A stretch of DNA of 64,000 nt from Cohnella herbarum (GTDB lineage Bacteria > Bacillota > Bacilli > Paenibacillales > Paenibacillaceae), in assembly GCF_012849095.1 (NCBI RefSeq), contig NZ_CP051680.1, positions 5,828,001 to 5,892,000 of the forward strand, in the 5' to 3' direction. A program made the position numbers and the translations under genes. Below the pieces are notes generated by a model. That model worked only from the letters and a program-made list of their open reading frames with translations, was not told the DNA's origin and made no database searches. Positions 8,982-17,067 of this stretch are shown here, one piece after another; position 1 is the first letter of the stretch, and each line of letters begins with the position of its first letter.

Positions 8982-9407
8982 ATGACCTTTTATGCGAAAA
9001 GCGAGCTGATCCTATTGAGGGCTAGAATGTCCTATTTGATTGTTGCCATTATCGTCATGTTCTTAGGGATAGTCTCCAGGAGGTATGGAGATTCGTTGCC
9101 TGAGCCTGTTGCCGAACATTCCGGCGACGTATTGTGGGCTGGGATGATTTATTTCGGCGTACGTATGCTATTCGCTCAGAAGAGTTGTTCCCGGGCATTC
9201 GGAATCGCTTTAACGTTCTGCTTCGCCATCGAAATCAGTCAACTGTATCAAGCGGAATGGATCAACGCGATCAGAGCGACTACCTTAGGCGCTTTAGTTC
9301 TGGGAAAAGGATTCTTGGCAGCGGATCTAATCAGATATAGCATTGGAGTCGCGGTTTCTTTCGGGTTGGACAGATATATCAATAACCGAATTCTTAGGTC
9401 CGGTTGA
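8982..9407 (+). CDS. DUF2809 family membrane protein
   Basis: About 141 residues with four hydrophobic segments. The pattern GLVSRR-like start, GDVLWAGMIYFGVR, AIEISQLYQAEWINAIRATTLGALVLG and DLIRYSIGVAV matches the DUF2809 family of small integral membrane proteins of unknown function. The start is uncertain: ATG 8982 has no ribosome binding site, while ATG 9027 (GAGGG upstream) would begin right at the first membrane helix. The stop codon overlaps the -35 box of the next gene. Confidence 0.75.
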   Translation: MTFYAKSELILLRARMSYLIVAIIVMFLGIVSRRYGDSLPEPVAEHSGDVLWAGMIYFGVRMLFAQKSCSRAFGIALTFCFAIEISQLYQAEWINAIRATTLGALVLGKGFLAADLIRYSIGVAVSFGLDRYINNRILRSG

Positions 9408-9458
9408 CAATTCCCACAAATCGGAATATTATTTTCGGTATAGTCAGTAAGTACTGAC
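9404..9458 (+). promoter_or_regulatory. Strong SigA promoter with TetR operator at the start site
   Basis: TTGACA (9404-9409), a 17-bp spacer and TATTAT (9427-9432) form a near-consensus promoter. Directly downstream lies a perfect 7+2+7 palindrome GTCAGTAAGTACTGAC (9443-9458). The same sequence recurs at 10093 before the pump, so this is probably the binding site of the TetR encoded at 9523, blocking its own transcription. Confidence 0.7.
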
Positions 9459-9522
9459 AGTCATATCGGCGAAAAAGGAGAGAGCGAGCATCGAAAAAGC
9501 ACTGAGCAACGACGAGAAGCTG

Positions 9523-10074
9523 ATGTTGGCGGCGATCGATCTTATCTCGGAGAAGGGCTACAACGGGGCAACCACCGTGGAAATAGCCGCATTGGCCGGC
9601 TTAAGCGAGAAGACGCTGTTTCGCCGTTTTAACAGTAAGCAGAATCTCCTGGAATCCGCTTTCGACCGATATCATTATGCCGAAGAGATGAAGAAGCTGT
9701 TTAGCGAGAAGCTCGTATGGGATTTGCATACGGATTTGCTTCTGATTAGCCGAACGTACCATAGCATCATGAACCGTAATCGGAAAATGGTTATGATCAG
9801 TATGAAGGAAGTGTCCAATTTACCCGGATTTCGGGAACGAACCCAGATGCATCCGAAGCAACTGCTCGACTTCCTGACCGACTATTTCAGAACGATGGCC
9901 GAGAAAGGAAAAATGAAAGTATCGAAGCCGGAGCTACAGGCGTTCACTTTCATGATGGCGAATTTCGGGGCTTTCGTTAACGATCTCGAATCCGCGTTTC
10001 TTTATCCAAGCATCTCGCTTGAACCGTTTATTGAAGAGAGCGTCCGTATATTCACTAGGGCTTTTACTCCCTAG
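9523..10074 (+). CDS. TetR-family regulator of the adjacent (broken) MFS pump
   Basis: TetR helix-turn-helix near the N-terminus (TVEIAALAGLSEKTLFRRF) and a helical ligand domain. ATG at 9523 gives 183 residues but has no ribosome binding site. A good one (AAAGGAGAG) lies before an ATC codon at 9490 that would add 11 residues (IEKALSNDEKL) typical of TetR N-termini, so the true start may be this ATC, or an ATG lost by mutation. A near-identical palindrome precedes both this gene and the pump, arguing for autorepression and pump control. Confidence 0.82.
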   Translation: MLAAIDLISEKGYNGATTVEIAALAGLSEKTLFRRFNSKQNLLESAFDRYHYAEEMKKLFSEKLVWDLHTDLLLISRTYHSIMNRNRKMVMISMKEVSNLPGFRERTQMHPKQLLDFLTDYFRTMAEKGKMKVSKPELQAFTFMMANFGAFVNDLESAFLYPSISLEPFIEESVRIFTRAFTP

Positions 10075-10092
10075 TTTTTTTATAAATGCATT

Positions 10093-10113
10093 GACAGTAA
10101 GTACTGACAGTCA
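10093..10113 (+). promoter_or_regulatory. Second TetR operator, upstream of the MFS pseudogene
   Basis: GACAGTAAGTACTGAC (10093-10108) followed by AGTCA repeats the operator at 9443 with one arm mismatch. The shared core is CAGTAAGTACTGACAGTCA. It lies 27-47 bases before the pump ATG. Confidence 0.65.
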
Positions 10114-10139
10114 CGGCAAGCTAAAGGAGATAGAGAAAG

Positions 10140-11530
10140 ATGGATACGAAGACACTGCAACAAACCGGAGAAAAAATCATGCGCATTCTCGTCTTCACGC
10201 TTACGATCTCGATGATGAGCGCGCTAATGTTCAATATCGTACTGCCCGACATTAGCGAAGAGTTCGATCTCAGCATTGCGCAGGCAAGTTGGTTTTCTTC
10301 CGCTTAAGCTTTGATCTACGCCGTTGGAACGGTGACTTACGGGAAGCTGGCCGACAGATTCAAGTTAAAGAACCTGCTTACGTTCGGACTGTTGGTTTTT
10401 GCGCTTGGATGCTAGTCGGGTTGGTTTCCGAATCCTTCTGGTTGGTGCTTGCCGGAAGGTGTTTGCAATCCGTAGGAGCCTCATCCATTCCGGCGATGTC
10501 TATGCTGATTCCGGTCCGTTATTTTGCACCGGAGCGCCGAGGCTCGGCATTGGGCATGACGGCCATGGGACTTGCGATCGGCAGCGCGCTTGGGCCTATC
10601 CTGTCCGTGTTCATCGTTAGCATTGCCCACTGGCGTTGGTTGTTCGCCGTACCGCTGTTGATTTTGATCACGATCCCCTTCTACCGCAAATATTTGGGCG
10701 ATGAACAGCCATCGGGCGTCGGAAAATTCGATTGGATCGGCGGAGGGTTGTTAGCGGGTACGGCGGGAGCGTTGTTAATGGGCATTACAAGCGGAGCCTG
10801 GTGGCTCGTTGCCGGCGGTTTGGCGGCACTGGCGATGTTCATCGTGCGAATTCGTTCCGTTGCCGATCCGTTTATTCAATCGAAGCTCTTCAAGAACAAA
10901 GGGTACGTGCTCGTGCTGCCGATTACTTTTCTCGTAAACGGGATGGGACTTTCGCTTTACTTCCTTAGTCCGTTGCTCCTGTCGGAGGTGCATCGTTTGC
11001 CCTCTAGTTGGATCGGTTTTGCTATGGTTCCCGCAGCGGTAGCATCGGCCATTCTGGGGAGGAAGGGCGGCAAGCTGGCCGACTCGAAAGGAAATCCGTA
11101 TTTGTTCTATGTTTCATCTGGTTTGCTATTGGCTTGTTTTGCGCTGTTGTCCACCTTCACGGGGAGCTCTCCGCTATTCATTGCCGTATTCTTGATCTTC
11201 GGAAACGTTGGACAATCTTTCATTCTGATCGCGTTGTCCAATTCCATCTCGCGAACGTTACCGAAGGAACAAGTCGGCGTAGGCATGGGACTGTTCTTTA
11301 TGCTCAATTTCATCGCGCAAGGCATGGCCACCGGAATATTCAGCAAAATCGTGGACCTGGGCTCGGCCGTTCGATGGAACCCCGCGAATAAGGCAGCCGA
11401 CGGGTTCGTGTACAGCAATTTGTTTTTCGTTCTAGCCGCGTTGCAATTCGTCATCCTGTTGTTTTATTATCGCCAGTTCGGCAGAGAAAAGCGGTCTTCC
11501 ATTGAACCGGAGAAATTGAGCCTAGTGTAA
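10140..11530 (+). pseudogene. MFS drug transporter (TetA(L)/DHA2-like), nonsense plus frameshift
   Basis: The gene starts at ATG 10140 after AAAGGAG and reads as an MFS N-terminus (FNIVLPDISEEFDL..AQASWFSSA). TAA at 10305-10307 replaces what is normally a Tyr codon in the conserved SAYALIYAVGTVTYGKL. The frame then continues correctly to 10412, where loss of one base (a C in GGATGC/CTAGTC) shifts it. From there the remaining ~370 codons are open and typical (motif RCLQSVGASSIPAM, 14-helix pattern). Two independent lesions suggest inactivation, although assembly error cannot be excluded. The C-terminal part has no good start of its own. Confidence 0.8.
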
Positions 11531-11545
11531 AGGTATGAAAATGGA

Positions 11546-11636
11546 TTGACGGTTTCCGACGATTCGGATACAGTACGTGTAAACGGCGATAACCCCTGTT
11601 CAGGGCCGGTTGTCGCTTTTGTTTATTTATTTTGCC
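11546..11636 (+). promoter_or_regulatory. Possible ABC-operon promoter followed by terminator/attenuator hairpin
   Basis: TTGACG (11546-11551), a 17-bp spacer and TACAGT (11569-11574) could start transcription near 11581. A hairpin at 11586-11616 (GCGATAACC pairing with GGTTGTCGC, inner CCTG/CAGG) is followed by a T-rich run to 11636, just before the ABC ribosome binding site at 11642. It may end the MFS transcript or attenuate the ABC operon. No convincing leader peptide was found. Confidence 0.45.
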
Positions 11637-11653
11637 GCAGTAGGGGGCGTCTC

Positions 11654-13420
11654 GTGAGCCAGAAGCAAACGCAGGCCAGAAATTCTTTAGGTCACTATTA
11701 TTCCATGCTAAGCCGGTACCTGCTACCGCAGCGAACGACGCTGATCGGCCTAGCCGCACTGCTCTTCGCATCGATCGGGTTGCAATTGGTTAATCCGCAG
11801 ATAATCCGATATTTTATCGATACCGCGCAGTCGGACAAATCGCTGACGCCTCTGTATTACGCAGCATTGCTGTTCATTGGCTTCTCTCTATTCCAGCAGA
11901 TTGTATCGGTCATCGCGACTTACGTGAGCGAGAATCTAGCATGGCGGACGACGAATCAGCTGCGCGGAGACTTGGCTGAGCATGGGCTCAAGCTGGATAT
12001 GTCCTTCCATAAGTCGAATACGACGGGGTCGATCATCGAACGCGTGGATGGGGACGTGAACGCGCTCGCCAATTTTTTCTCCAGCTTCATTATTCATTTG
12101 GCGGGAAACTTACTATTAATGCTAGGCATTATCATTCTCCTCTTCCGTGAAAATATTTTGATAGGATCGGCGATGCTCTTATTCGTCCTGTTCGCTGTCT
12201 ATATCATTCAATGGATTCGCAAATTCGCGCTACCCATCTGGACCAAATGGCGGCAGATCAATGCCGAATTCTACGGCTTTATCGGCGAGCATCTGGAAGG
12301 AACCGAGGATACGCGGGCTAACGGAGCGACCGGTTTCGTCATGAACCGGTTCTACTCGTTGCTGCGCAGAATGCTGCCTATTCGTACGAAAGCGTTCTTG
12401 GGATTCGCTTCGATGTGGATCACTACGATTATTATTTTCGCTCTAGGCAATGCCATGGCATTCGCCGTAAGCGCCTATCTATGGAAACAAGGCAGCATTA
12501 CGATCGGTACGGTCTACTTGATCTTCTATTACACGGAGCTGCTCGCCAAACCTATCGAGAAAATCCGCACCCAGATCGAGGATCTGCAGAAAGCGGACGC
12601 CAGTCTGGTTCGGATCCGCGAGCTGCTAGGCACCCGATCGAAGATCGAGGACGGTCCGGGCGCGAAGCTGTCATCCGGGCCGCTATCGGTGGAATTCAGA
12701 GACGTGACGTTTAGTTATGACGACGACCAGCCTACGTTGGACGACATCGCGTTACAGCTTGAACCGGGAGAAGTGTTAGGGCTGCTAGGCCGAACCGGGA
12801 GCGGGAAAACAACGTTAGCCCGCATGTTGCTTCGGTTCTATGACCCGCAACGGGGAATCATCGCGCTGGGCGGAACGGACATCAAGCAATGCAAGCTTAG
12901 CGAACTCCGGACGAAAGTCGCGCTAGTCACGCAAAATATCGAAATTCTGCAGGGCAGCGTAAGGGACAATTTGACCCTGTACGACGAGACGATATCGGAT
13001 TCGGATATCGTCCGGGTGCTGGGCGAGCTCGGACTTAAAGGGTGGTACGCCTCTTTACCCGAGGGGCTCGATACCTTGCTCGCTTCGGGAGGGGGCAGCT
13101 TATCCGCCGGAGAAGCGCAACTGCTGGCTTTCGCTCGGGTGTTCCTAACCGACCCCGGCCTGGTTATTCTAGACGAAGCCTCTTCGCGCCTTGATCCGCT
13201 GACGGAATACCGCATGGAACAGGCGATCGATAAGCTGCTGACGGATAGAACGTGTGTCATTATCGCGCATCGCCTGTCTACGGTGGAGCGGGCGGACAAG
13301 ATCGTTATTCTGGAGCAAGGCAGAATCGTGGAAGCCGGGATACGGACTAAACTGGCCTCCGATCCGAATTCGCGGTTCAGCGGCATGCTGGCCGCCGGGC
13401 TCGAGGAGGTGCTGGCGTGA
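11654..13420 (+). CDS. Heterodimeric ABC exporter, subunit 1 (BmrC-like)
   Basis: 588 residues: six membrane helices (about 1-310) fused to an ATPase domain (about 345-588) with Walker A GRTGSGKTT, Q-loop TQN, degenerate signature LSAGEAQ, Walker B LVILDEASS (catalytic Glu present) and H-loop IAHR. Full half-transporter length. GTG 11654 is chosen because AGGGGG precedes it by 6 bases. The stop overlaps the next gene's GTG by 4 bp, so the two are translationally coupled. Family knowledge: such pairs (BmrCD, LmrCD) export drugs. The true substrate is unknown. Confidence 0.9.
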   Translation: MSQKQTQARNSLGHYYSMLSRYLLPQRTTLIGLAALLFASIGLQLVNPQIIRYFIDTAQSDKSLTPLYYAALLFIGFSLFQQIVSVIATYVSENLAWRTTNQLRGDLAEHGLKLDMSFHKSNTTGSIIERVDGDVNALANFFSSFIIHLAGNLLLMLGIIILLFRENILIGSAMLLFVLFAVYIIQWIRKFALPIWTKWRQINAEFYGFIGEHLEGTEDTRANGATGFVMNRFYSLLRRMLPIRTKAFLGFASMWITTIIIFALGNAMAFAVSAYLWKQGSITIGTVYLIFYYTELLAKPIEKIRTQIEDLQKADASLVRIRELLGTRSKIEDGPGAKLSSGPLSVEFRDVTFSYDDDQPTLDDIALQLEPGEVLGLLGRTGSGKTTLARMLLRFYDPQRGIIALGGTDIKQCKLSELRTKVALVTQNIEILQGSVRDNLTLYDETISDSDIVRVLGELGLKGWYASLPEGLDTLLASGGGSLSAGEAQLLAFARVFLTDPGLVILDEASSRLDPLTEYRMEQAIDKLLTDRTCVIIAHRLSTVERADKIVILEQGRIVEAGIRTKLASDPNSRFSGMLAAGLEEVLA

Positions 13421-15186
13421 GCACGTTTACTTACATGTGGCGATTGATCAAGTACCGCAAAGGTTGGTACATTCTGAACGCGCTCGTCTGGACGGGGATT
13501 TATCTGATGCCGATCGTTCCCGGACTGATCACGAAAGAGTTCTTCGATTCCCTGTCCGGCGACTCGACGATGGGAGTCGGAATATGGGGATTGATCGCTT
13601 TATTGGTAAGCTTCGCATTGGCTCGAAGCGCCATCGTCTACCTTGGTTTTATTACCGACGTCAACTACCGGTTCCGCATGGGAATGCTGCTTCGCCGGAA
13701 TTTGCTCGAGCACATTCTGAAGGAGCCCGGCGCTCGGGCGATTCCCTGCTCGCCGGGAGAGGCGATCAGCCATTTCCGGGACGACGTCGATCAATCGGAG
13801 GAAGCGGTAAGCTGGTCCGTCGACGTATTCGGAATGACGTGTTTCGCCGTCGTCGCTTGCTTTATCTTGCTGCGTATCGATGCCCAGATGACGATGCTCG
13901 TTTTCTTGCCGCTCGTGGTCGTTATCGTGGCGGCCCAGCTTGCGACGACCCGGCTGCAGAAATACCGTTCCGCCAGCCGGGAATCGACGGCGAAGGTCAC
14001 CGGTGCGATCAGCGAGATGTTCGGTAACGTGCAGGCGATTCAAGTCGCGGGTGCCGAGCAACGGGTGACGGCGCGATTCAGGGAGCTGAACGACAATCGC
14101 CGGAAGAGCATGCTGAAAGATAAGCTCATGACCGAAGTGCTCGATTCCGTGTTCTCGAATACGGTTAACCTTGGGACGGGGCTGATCTTGCTGCTTGCAG
14201 GGCAGAAAATGCGCGGAGGGGATTTTACGGTAGGCGACTTCTCGCTGTTCGTCTATTATTTGACATTCGTAACGCAGTTTATATCCAACTTCGGCAAGTT
14301 CCTGACCTACTTCAAGCAGATGTCCGTGGCTTTGCTGCGGTTGACGGGAATATTGCAAGGGGCTCCCGCTCAAGTTCTGACCGAGCCGAATTCTCTGAAC
14401 CTCAGTAAGAGGAATGAGGGACAATCAGAGAAGGGTAACGCTCATCCCTCAGTCGAACGATTGGAACGGCTTGAAGCGGAGAGTCTGACTTATAAGTATC
14501 CGGAAACCGGCAGAGGGATCGAAGGCGTAAATCTTCGTCTGAAGAGAGGGACGTTCACGGTCGTGACGGGACCGATCGGCTCCGGCAAAACGACGCTCGT
14601 ACGGACATTGCTCGGGTTGTTGCCCCAAGATCGCGGAACGGTCCGTTGGAACGGAGAGGCAATCGGCGACGCGGGGACGTTCTTCATCCCTCCGCGAAGC
14701 GCGTACACGGCTCAGGTTCCGAGATTGTACAGCGCTACGCTGCGCGAAAATATATTGTTAGGGCAGCCGGATAACTCCGAGCAGCTCGAGAGAGCTCTGC
14801 ATACCGCCGTGCTGGAAGAGGACATCGAACATCTGCAGCTTGGCCTCGATACCGTTATCGGCCCTCGCGGGGTGAAGCTGTCGGGCGGCCAAGCGCAACG
14901 GACTGCCGCGGCCCGCATGCTCGTTCGCGATGCGGAGCTGTACGTGTTCGACGATCTGTCCAGCGCGCTCGACGTGGATACGGAGCAGAAGCTCTGGACT
15001 CGGCTGTTCGGCGACCGCAACGATGCGACGTGTCTTGTCGTGTCTCATCGGAAGGCGGCCTTATCGCGAGCTGACCATATTATCGTCATGAAGGACGGCA
15101 GGATCGAAGCGGAAGGTACGGCGGAACGCTTGCTAGCCGAGAATGACTCCTTCCGAAAGCTATGGCATGGCGATGAGAGCAGCTAG
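13417..15186 (+). CDS. Heterodimeric ABC exporter, subunit 2 (BmrD-like)
   Basis: 589 residues with six membrane helices and an ATPase domain: Walker A GPIGSGKTT, canonical signature LSGGQAQR, Walker B LYVFDDLSS (Asp in place of the catalytic Glu) and H-loop VSHR. The defects complement subunit 1, which has Glu but a poor signature. One composite ATP site is therefore consensus and the other degenerate, the hallmark of heterodimeric exporters. A hydrophilic linker (about 330-350) joins the domains. No terminator is evident before the insertion sequence that follows. Confidence 0.9.
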   Translation: MSTFTYMWRLIKYRKGWYILNALVWTGIYLMPIVPGLITKEFFDSLSGDSTMGVGIWGLIALLVSFALARSAIVYLGFITDVNYRFRMGMLLRRNLLEHILKEPGARAIPCSPGEAISHFRDDVDQSEEAVSWSVDVFGMTCFAVVACFILLRIDAQMTMLVFLPLVVVIVAAQLATTRLQKYRSASRESTAKVTGAISEMFGNVQAIQVAGAEQRVTARFRELNDNRRKSMLKDKLMTEVLDSVFSNTVNLGTGLILLLAGQKMRGGDFTVGDFSLFVYYLTFVTQFISNFGKFLTYFKQMSVALLRLTGILQGAPAQVLTEPNSLNLSKRNEGQSEKGNAHPSVERLERLEAESLTYKYPETGRGIEGVNLRLKRGTFTVVTGPIGSGKTTLVRTLLGLLPQDRGTVRWNGEAIGDAGTFFIPPRSAYTAQVPRLYSATLRENILLGQPDNSEQLERALHTAVLEEDIEHLQLGLDTVIGPRGVKLSGGQAQRTAAARMLVRDAELYVFDDLSSALDVDTEQKLWTRLFGDRNDATCLVVSHRKAALSRADHIIVMKDGRIEAEGTAERLLAENDSFRKLWHGDESS

Positions 15187-15612
15187 AGAAACCTCGCGAA
15201 TCGTATTGTACCTCCCTCGTATTTAAGGGTTTTTCTCACGAATGCTCACTCATTCGCAGGATTTCAATGACTTAGATGTCAGGTGGGTCGATAGGGGCGT
15301 AGGGCTGACGGCCGTCGATGACACGTTCGGGTATGCGGGAACAGAAGTCGCGTTATATCGCACTTCGCATTAACGCTCTGCTGCACGCTCCACTTGTCCC
15401 CTTGGAGGTTCACCCTCCCATGACTCAACGGGTCTTTGCCCTTACATTCCTTCGTTGTACCTGTCCAAGGCGTGGAGACCGATTACGTTTAGAAGACGGG
15501 TCAATTGCCCTGACGGAACTGATACTCGGTTCTCTGTGCGTTCTTTGTCATTGAAGTCCCACGAATGGGTCAGTATTCGTAAGTTGTTCGGTGTGCTGGG
15601 TGTTGCTTGTGA
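15187..15612 (-). ncRNA. Candidate bridge-RNA region of the IS110 element
   Basis: 426 bases without a credible protein, downstream of the recombinase in its direction of transcription. IS110/IS1111 elements encode a structured bridge RNA in their non-coding end (3' side in IS1111). Short hairpins are visible, for example CGAATG/CATTCG at 15239-15256, but the guide loops were not identified. Assignment is by position only. Confidence 0.25.
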
Positions 15613-16890
15613 CTACGCGACCAACGTATCTTGCGATCCGCTGCTATACATTTCTCCACGTTGAATCATGCCAATTAAAATGCGTGCGAGCTTTCCAATG
15701 AGCTTGAAGATGGAATACATCTTCGACATGCCTTTAAGCTGGTTACGGGCGTGCCAATGTTTGAAGTCTGAATTCTGCCGCACTAAGCTCAGCATCCCTA
15801 AGTACAAATACTTGCGCAGCATGCTGTCGCCCCGCTTGGAGAGCTTAATCTGGCCCTTGTGTTTTCCCGATGTTCGTTCCGCCAGATTGAGACCGGCTCG
15901 GCGCAGCAGTTGCCTTCCATGGGCGTAGTGATGCAGACCGCCTGCGCAGCCAAGCAAAGAGGCAATGGTGATCGTGCCTAGACCGTGTAAGCTGCGGAGT
16001 TGCTGCACAACGGGCACCTGCTCCAAGAGCGCCTCTATCTCTCGCTGCATCTCTTCGAGTATGAGTTGCGTCTCTTTGTAGACATGCAAAAGGCGAAAGA
16101 TATCGTGCCGCGCGGCATCGTTTGTATTGGATTTCCCAACACTGTGTGCTGCCGCGTTCAGCAGTTCTACAGCCTTTGCTTTGCCACTGGCTCCAGCTAC
16201 GCGTCGCATCCCCTGGCTTCGCCATCCCTCCATCACCTCGTCAGCATTCAGTTGCTGTAGATCGACAGGCAGTGGAAAAGCCTTTAATGTTGCTAACGAC
16301 CGGACACCGTCCCATTCTAGGAATACGCTTCGGAACTCAGGAAAGTACAAGTCTATCCAACGCACGATGCGATTACCTAAGGCGATGGACTGCCCCACCC
16401 AGTATTCCCGAGCGCTCATCGCGGCCTTGATTCCGTCAAATACAGGCTCTTGCGGCGCGTAGTTTGTGTAGTAGCCTCGGCTGACGACATCGGCGATGAC
16501 GAGCGCGTCCTTCGGGTCGTTCTTAGATGGACTGTTGTCGCGGTTTTCCTTATTGCGATGCGTCGTTACCGGGTTCACCAGCACGACCTCGATGCCTTGC
16601 TTTAGCAGCCAGTCAGCGAGATTATGCCAGTAGTGGCCTGTGGGCTCCATGCCGACAAGGAAAGAAGTTTTGCCATGTTTGGCCCCCGCCTCCTGCATCC
16701 AATGGAGCAGCTTCTGGAATCCGGCTTCTGTGTTCGTAAAGGAAACGTGGCGCGGCGTTAGCGTCCGCCCGCGAAAATCCGTAACCTGTGCGGCATGTAC
16801 ATCTTTAGCGATATCGATCCCTACGATTGCATGATGACTGGTAATTCGTTCAATACGTTGATTTGTAGCGTCGTTTCGAGTAGACTTCAT
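15613..16890 (-). CDS. IS110-family transposase (DEDD recombinase)
   Basis: 425 residues. The N-terminal RuvC-like DEDD domain has VGIDIAKDVH, GMEPTGHYW and KNDPKDALVIADV. The C-terminal Transposase_20 domain has LHGLGTITIASLLG and the catalytic Ser region RTSGKHKGQIKLSKRG. The protein looks intact and full-length. ATG 16890 is preferred since GGAGGCG precedes it by about 7 bases; this ribosome binding site is buried in a long hairpin (16896-16953). It catalyses DNA recombination of the element through a circular intermediate. Confidence 0.92.
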   Translation of the reverse strand: MKSTRNDATNQRIERITSHHAIVGIDIAKDVHAAQVTDFRGRTLTPRHVSFTNTEAGFQKLLHWMQEAGAKHGKTSFLVGMEPTGHYWHNLADWLLKQGIEVVLVNPVTTHRNKENRDNSPSKNDPKDALVIADVVSRGYYTNYAPQEPVFDGIKAAMSAREYWVGQSIALGNRIVRWIDLYFPEFRSVFLEWDGVRSLATLKAFPLPVDLQQLNADEVMEGWRSQGMRRVAGASGKAKAVELLNAAAHSVGKSNTNDAARHDIFRLLHVYKETQLILEEMQREIEALLEQVPVVQQLRSLHGLGTITIASLLGCAGGLHHYAHGRQLLRRAGLNLAERTSGKHKGQIKLSKRGDSMLRKYLYLGMLSLVRQNSDFKHWHARNQLKGMSKMYSIFKLIGKLARILIGMIQRGEMYSSGSQDTLVA

Positions 16891-16895
16891 TTTAA

Positions 16896-16953
16896 GCGCC
16901 TCCATGATGGGTTTTAGGGCATTGACCCGTGACACCCCCATCATACGAGGCGC
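16896..16953 (-). promoter_or_regulatory. Hairpin sequestering the transposase ribosome binding site
   Basis: GCGCCTC (16896-16902) pairs with GAGGCGC (16947-16953), and ATGATGGG (16904-16911) pairs with CCCATCAT (16937-16944): 15 pairs with a small internal loop. In the transposase mRNA the 3' arm carries the GGAGGCGC ribosome binding site, so read-through transcripts would be poorly translated, a known way to limit transposition. Confidence 0.6.
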
Positions 16954-17020
16954 TCCTGTTTTTGTCTAAGTCCAAATCCTAGGCCCTACAGGAATGTTTA
17001 GGAGTAGTAACGAAAGAGGT

Positions 17021-17063
17021 AAAAAAAGGCCGTGAGTCTCCTTGGGGGAGGGCTCACGGCCTT
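17021..17063 (-). terminator. Rho-independent terminator of the mannanase gene
   Basis: On the minus strand, AAGGCCGTGAG pairs with CTCACGGCCTT and is followed by TTTTT, 5 bases after the mannanase stop. Confidence 0.85.
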
Positions 17064-17067
17064 CGCG

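Larger units (their letters stand above)
15187..16990 (-). mobile_element. IS110-family insertion sequence (ends not resolved)
   Basis: A complete IS110-type recombinase gene is flanked by about 425 bases of non-coding DNA on its 3' side and about 100 bases on its 5' side. IS110 elements lack long terminal inverted repeats and usually make no target duplication, so exact ends cannot be read from one copy. The given limits run from the ABC operon stop to just before the mannanase terminator. A long 3' non-coding end is what the IS1111 subgroup shows. Confidence 0.6.

Noticed and set aside
11535..11549. ATG AAA ATG GAT TGA as an ABC-operon leader peptide
   Set aside because: Lies upstream of the likely promoter -10 and has no ribosome binding site; too weak to list as a gene.
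13254..14027. 257-codon open frame on the + strand across the two ABC genes
   Set aside because: Overlaps both ABC reading frames; Arg-rich, no domain; typical high-GC shadow.
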